From Fusarium oxysporum f. sp. lycopersici 4287 (Eukaryota > Ascomycota > Sordariomycetes > Hypocreales > Nectriaceae): 64,000 bases of DNA. Each line of letters starts with the position of its first letter. Position 1 is the stretch's first letter. A program made the position numbers and the translations under genes. Under the pieces are notes generated by a model. That model was not told the DNA's origin and searched no databases. It saw nothing but the letters and a program-made list of their open reading frames with translations. The stretch is from positions 3,278,743 through 3,342,742 of the forward strand of contig NC_030993.1 of the NCBI RefSeq assembly GCF_000149955.1. The letters are read 5' to 3'. Positions 59,371-64,000 of this stretch are shown one piece after another.

Positions 59371-60729
59371 TTACGCAGAAGGCTTGCGAGCCACCATGAG
59401 GTACATGGGGGTGAAGAGGTGATCCCGACCACCAGCGACCAAGCAGTCGGCAGCGAGAGCCAGGCTGTCAGCAGTCTTCTTGGTTCCAGCAGGAGCAAGC
59501 TTGAATGTCTCAAGAAGGCCAGCCAGACCGTGGGCAATGGTTCGTCCCCAGGTGGTCATGCGCACAATGGTGAAGATGTCACCGACGGACTGGATGTAGC
59601 GGAGCTCACCAGCCAGGGGCCAGTACCAGGGAAGAGCATCAGGGCGCATGGCAAGATCCTCGTGGTGGAGCATCTCGAAACCAGATTCCTTGATGGCGTC
59701 AAGTCCCTCAGAGACCTTGCACATGTTGGAGATACCATCACCCTGCTCGATACCCAATCGAATCTCACGGTGGCGGAGGTTATCGTTGTCGTACTCGTCG
59801 GTCATGAGCCACTCGTACACACCGAAGACACCACCGGGCTTGAGAACTCGGAAGATCTCGCTGTAGATACCCTTAAGAGTAGGGGCGTGGCAAGTAGCCT
59901 CAATAGCATAGACGGCATCGAAGCTGTTGTCAGGGAAGGACATTTGCTGAAAGGGGTATTAGCTGGAGGTCGGGACCCGAGGATGCTGGACTGTACGAAC
60001 CATAAAGTCACCCTTGACAAACTTGAGCTGGTCTGACAGACCCTCCTTGAAAGCGTAGTGGGTAGCACGCTCAATCTGGTAGTCGTTGTTGTTAAGACCA
60101 GTGATGTGGGCGCCAGTGAACTTGGCGATCTCGCGAGCGGGACCACCAACACCGCAACCGACATCGAGAACCTTCATGCCCTCCTTGATGCCAATCTGGT
60201 GAGCAAGGTAGTGCTCATGGCGGGCAATGGCCTGGTAAAAGGGCTCGCCCTGGGAGAATCGGCAGAAGTGGAAAGACTGGCCCCAGCCATACTCGTAGAG
60301 ATCGGTAGCAAGGTTGTAGTAGCTGTGAACCCAAAGTCAGTCGGCAGTCCAAAAAGAGACATTCCAAGACATGGACCAAAAGGCCACGGAGAAACAGAGA
60401 CAGGAATCAGATCACTTACTGTCGAGTCAAAGTGGCGTATTCAGCAGTACGGGCCTGACCGCTATGTTAGTTCCTCCTATTTGTTCATGGCGGGGCATGT
60501 CAAGGGATCATACAGCTCGCTCCTCAGGAGTCTCGTCCTCAGCGCGCTTGTTATCCCAGTGCTTGAAGTACTCGTCGACAGCAGCCTGCTTAGCAGAACC
60601 GCCCTTTCGGAACATGGCAGCAACACCTCCTCGGGCCTGGGCAGAGGTGCCGTGCATGGCCTTGTTGAAGTCGGCATCGCGCTGGTGATCCTCGCGCTCG
60701 AGGTTGGAGGCGGTAGAAGAGGCAACCAT
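59371..60729 (-). CDS. ERG6: Sterol 24-C-methyltransferase
   Basis: Erg6 transfers a methyl group from S-adenosylmethionine to C-24 of zymosterol in ergosterol synthesis, on ER and lipid droplets. Four exons, 60729-60514, 60454-60420, 60322-60001 and 59946-59371, give 382 residues, the normal length. The SAM-binding motif [19 protein letters not shown] is near residues 134-152, the sterol-binding region I motif [14 protein letters not shown] lies upstream, and [13 protein letters not shown] is a further family block. The C-terminal sterol methyltransferase domain ends [11 protein letters not shown]. Intron donors are GTATGA, GTAAGT and GTTCGT, the last unusual but followed by a good acceptor. 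Exon 2 is only 35 nt. The gene is intact. Confidence 0.95.
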
Positions 60730-62102
60730 GTTGAATATGGTGTAAAGTGTTGAAGGTGAAGGTTAAGGTTGAAGAGAATCGAAGTCAATGCAAAGAAGAG
60801 AAGGACAGCAGGCGAATTAAAGATCGATTGAAAAGTAGAAATCTAAAGGGAGTGGGTTGGTTTTAATGGCTGAAGGTTACGCAGAGGGACGGCCTGTCGC
60901 AACAAACAAATTTCAGGGCCCTCCCCTGAATTGCACAAGCCATCCCGTCTATGGGCATCCAATCTCAATTGCGAATTGAGAAGTAACAGTACGCTAAACT
61001 TGAACTGTATTAGTTCCCCTGTCTATCGCTTGGGGGTCTAAGGGGGGCCGGGTTCTTGGTCTAGGCGACCCGATAGTTTACGACCCGAAGTAATTTACGG
61101 ATGCTAAGTTAATTCTCCATGACTTTGGCCTTCATGTGAAAGACAAGGACTTGAACGAGTTGTTGATTTCTTTGGAAAATCTTTGATTTGCTATTGCATT
61201 AATTGGCCAAATTATCCTTGTAATTATATCTCCTTTCGCCACAATTCGGAATTGTATGGCGGTGAGAGCGCAGCAGCTAATTGCTGGATGCTAGGAAGAG
61301 GTATCCGGAGGCTCAATTTGCGAGAAATGATACGAATACGAAAGCGTCTACGAGAACATTGTCTCTTACAACAAAATAACACTGCAAGTCATGACAACCA
61401 ACTAAACAATTAGTTGTAGCCGGACAGGTTCCGTCATGATGATGATGATGATGATGATGATAGGTCTATCATATTACATGCAATGCTTCATCATATTTCG
61501 AACTTCTCCAAGTTTCGGATTGCCATACAAATTATTTTCGTTTTCGTATCGAACCATTCATGTCCACCTCATATCATGAGAAGCCCCCAGATCTACTAAC
61601 AGCAGATGACTTCTCCAGAATTTTAAAGTAGGAGAATGACGGAAAATAGATCTTATGACGAAGCTATCAGATTATCGATCTGTCTCGTGCAAATCCTCCA
61701 AAATGAATGATCCAGTCACAATTGAGCACTTACATCTGTCCGAGTTGACCAGGCAAGGGGAGGCAAGAAAACTTAGGACCTCTTTTCTAAGTGATAAAAA
61801 GACTTAGGTAAGCTTAGTCTATCTTAGCAAGCCTTTAGACCAGTTTATTTTGGCACCATAAGTTAACGTCAGAAGTTTTCTTGCTCCCTGGGGCCAGGAG
61901 ATGTTATTACCGAGGCTTATCGATAAGACTATAGCCCCTCTGCCCAATGACGGCCAACTCCGGTTTTAGGTTTGGAGTCTGAGGCCATATTTTGTATTAC
62001 ATAAGGTGGCGGATGACCGAATTTCCGCGCCTCAACTCCAAAAGTCATCACAGGCAACTAGAAGCTTTTCTCTGCGCAAAATCATTACTCTATCTATTCA
62101 CA
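60730..62102. other. Intergenic with ATG microsatellite
   Basis: About 1.4 kb between divergent ERG6 and SLT11. A trinucleotide repeat (ATG, about nine copies) lies at 61436-61461. Around 61770-61840 short CTTAG/CTAAG-like repeats occur. No gene is supported; a 76-codon plus frame at 61183-61413 lacks a start with context or family features. Confidence 0.5.
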
Positions 62103-63276
62103 ATGCCGCCTCAGATCAAGCAGGATCTCAACCGATCAGGATGGGAGACCACCGATTTTCCCTCCGTCTGCGAGACGTGTCTACCTGATAATCCTTATGT
62201 CAAGATGCTTAAAGAAGATTATGGTGCCGAATGCAAATTGGTAAGTCTTTCGCGTCGTTTTCCTCCGCGTTTTCGCATAGAGACAATGCTAACATGTATC
62301 TGAATAGTGTACCAGACCTTTCACCGTATTTGCCTGGAGTGGTACTCGCGCCAACGGTCGTAAGAAGCGAACAAATATTTGCTTGACCTGCGCGCGACTC
62401 AAGAACTGCTGTCAATGTTGCATGCTCGATCTTTCCTTCGGTCTTCCTATCGTCGTACGCGATGCTGCGCTCAAGATGGTCGCACCCGGCCCGCAGTCCG
62501 ATATCAACCGAGAATACTTTGCGCAAAACAATGAGCAGCTCATCGAGGAGGGAAAGGTTGGACAGGAGGAATACGAAAAGACGGACGAGAAGGCGCGCGA
62601 ACTGCTACGAAGACTCGCCAACAGCAAGCCTTACTTTCGCAAGGGCAAGACTATCGAGGAGGGAGAGAGCTCCAAGGGTGGAAACGCAGCTGTAGGCGCG
62701 GGTCTTGGAGGACCTGGCCCAATTCGAACCCGAGACTCAAAGGCAGCCGCTGCTGCGGGAGCTAGGACTGGTGGTAAGGGTCGTCAGGTCTTCCCCAGTG
62801 CTGCCCAACTCCCTCCTAGCCCACGCGACTGGGCTCCTCCCGCCGACAAGAACATCATGTCACTTTTCGTGACCGGCATCGAGGACGATCTCCCCGAGTA
62901 CAAGCTTCGCGACTTCTTCAAGGTTCACGGCAAGATCAAGAGCTTGGTCTGCTCACACATGTCGCACTGCGCATTTGTCAACTACGAAACTAGAGAGGCG
63001 GCTGAGAAGGCTGCTGAAGCATGCCAGGGTCGCGCCGTTATTGCAGGATGCCCCCTAAGGGTTCGATGGGGACAACCAAAGGCTATTGGTACTATGGACA
63101 AGGACGAGAGGACGCAGATGCTGCGAGATGCTAGACAGCGCCAGGGAGGATCCCAAGGCCAGCGATCGATCGAGGGTGGCAGTGGTTCTGCCAACCATCA
63201 GGCTCTGCCAGCTCCTGTGGCAGCACCTCCAGGAGCTTCCGACACACCTGCTTACGCCGCTCTTACTGGAGACTGA
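62103..63276 (+). CDS. SLT11: Pre-mRNA splicing factor Slt11/Ecm2 (RBM22 type)
   Basis: Slt11/Ecm2 (human RBM22) binds U2/U6 snRNA in the activated spliceosome as part of the NineTeen-related complex. Exons 62103-62240 and 62308-63276 give 368 residues; the 67-nt intron has a GTAAGT donor. The N-terminus contains zinc-binding cysteines (CETC, then CTRPF, CLTC, CCQCC), as in RBM22. A region with KSPYFRKGK-like NSKPYFRKGKTIEEG follows, then an RRM near residues 220-300 (LFVTGIEDDLPEYKLRDFF, AFVNYETREAAEKAAEACQG). The C-terminus is Gly/Ser/Ala-rich. The start has a CACA-ATG-CC context. Convergent with MZM1, 271 bases away. Confidence 0.93.
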
Positions 63277-63547
63277 ATGAAGTAACGACTTGTTTTATGT
63301 TCATATAAGGTAGAAAACCATGCCTTTTGGAGTTTGGCGTCGGAAAAAGGACATCATGGATAGGGTGGTCTTTATTAGCGAAAAGGACAATTGATCATGG
63401 AGGTTGCAGATTACGTGAGAAACAGGAATAGATGAGAAGCAAAGAGGTATTCTAGAGTGATGATCATTTTGGTGCATTTCATTCCTGGAGGGTATCATGA
63501 CAGTCAGATAATGTTACAAATTGTACAATGGGACTAATAGTCTCCTC

Positions 63548-64000
63548 TCATTTTTTACCACCACCGCAGCAGCCACCTCCGACTGTGCCTTTGCCAGCTG
63601 TCTTGATAGACTCGTTATCGCCTCGCTCAATGTCTTCATGTATTCTCAGCTCTATAAATGCTATTAGTTTCCGTTTTCGCCCTCTACCACCCAATCTGAA
63701 CTCACTGAAGGTGTCCTTGCCCTCCTCTGTTCTTTGACCCTGAACAACGTTCTGACGAAGGACCTTTGCTACCTCTTCGGCATGCTTAATGGCTGCAGAA
63801 GCATCGGCAGCATCGATCGAGGCTTTTTGGCGGAACTCGTTGCGGATCTGAAGCTGAGCTGCAGATAGGATAGGGGCGTCGCCTGCAGTGCACCAGGTAG
63901 TCAGCATAGCCCATTGGGTCAGTCTTGAACATGAACTCGGTTGCATTCGAAGTCCGTCCCCGGAATGGATTCGTACCTTGGAAGGCGATTCGCGCCGCGC
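63548..64000 (-). CDS. MZM1: Mzm1-type LYR complex III assembly factor, 5' end missing
   Basis: Partial gene running off the window end. Mzm1 is a mitochondrial matrix LYR-family chaperone that stabilises the Rieske protein before its insertion into complex III. Visible exons: 64000-63977 (incomplete), 63882-63706 and 63651-63548. The 94-nt intron between the first two has GTACGA and GCAG ends and joins AARIAFQ to GDAPILSAAQ. The second intron is 54 nt (63652-63705, GTGAGT...ATAG), a multiple of three with no stop, so retention would only insert 18 residues. Family blocks are QIRNEFRQKASIDAADASAA, HAEEVAKVLRQNVVQGQ and KLRIHEDIERGDNESIK. The tail ends in a Gly/Cys/Lys motif (GGGCCGGGKK). The LYR motif itself lies beyond the window. 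Confidence 0.88.
   Translation of the reverse strand, partial: ARRESPSKVRIHSGDGLRMQPSSCSRLTQWAMLTTWCTAGDAPILSAAQLQIRNEFRQKASIDAADASAAIKHAEEVAKVLRQNVVQGQRTEEGKDTFSEFRLGGRGRKRKLIAFIELRIHEDIERGDNESIKTAGKGTVGGGCCGGGKK

Noticed and set aside
1..64000. tRNA genes, CRISPR arrays, bacterial operons, ribosome binding sites
   Set aside because: I looked for tRNA B-box-like sequence and found no cloverleaf candidate; the other features do not apply to a eukaryotic window and none was seen.

Overview
This 64 kb window is nuclear DNA of a filamentous ascomycete, most likely Hypocreales and probably Fusarium-like. The genes have short GT-AG introns (about 50-120 nt). The bZIP gene hacA carries the Ire1-type 20-nt intron. 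A dispersed single-copy 5S rRNA gene sits in an intergenic region, and an extremely AT-rich, RIP-like block abuts an assembly gap of exactly 1000 N. The genus is inferred from overall protein resemblance and was not tested.

Layout. 1-15.3 kb: an unrecognised disordered protein, a ZGRF1/Mte1-type DUF2439 protein, a protein with half a zinc cluster and a predicted C-terminal membrane segment, and TAD2 (tRNA A34 deaminase). 15.9-25.1 kb: two divergent broken genes. One is a 6.5 kb bacterial-type SpvB/RHS (Tc B/C-like) toxin pseudogene and the other a class 3 lipase pseudogene. 25.1-28.6 kb: an intact multi-membrane-span protein, an ABHD12-like hydrolase and the 5S rRNA gene. 28.6-30.6 kb: the gap and the AT-rich island with a relic reading frame. 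30.6-31.2 kb: an intact three-exon small secreted cysteine-rich protein with a knottin-like cysteine pattern. 31.7-34.7 kb: an Arg-rich DUF3824-like protein with a one-base frameshift and a putative small three-exon gene. 37.7-64 kb is core housekeeping territory: AzgA-type purine permease (two one-base lesions), a 2OG-Fe(II) oxygenase, complex I 21 kDa subunit, CSM3, hacA, DID2/CHMP1, SKI2, PDB1, ERG6, SLT11/ECM2 and a partial MZM1.

Together, about 16-31 kb looks like an accessory island placed between conserved housekeeping blocks. It holds horizontally acquired-looking toxin material in decay, a candidate effector, RIP-like DNA and an unresolved gap. The housekeeping blocks serve mitochondrial function (PDB1, complex I, MZM1), RNA metabolism (SKI2, SLT11, TAD2), genome stability (CSM3, DUF2439 protein), ER stress (hacA), membrane sterols (ERG6) and endosomal sorting (DID2).

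Limits: exon boundaries come from reading frame and splice-site inspection only. Family names rest on recognised motifs and remembered family features, not on searches.
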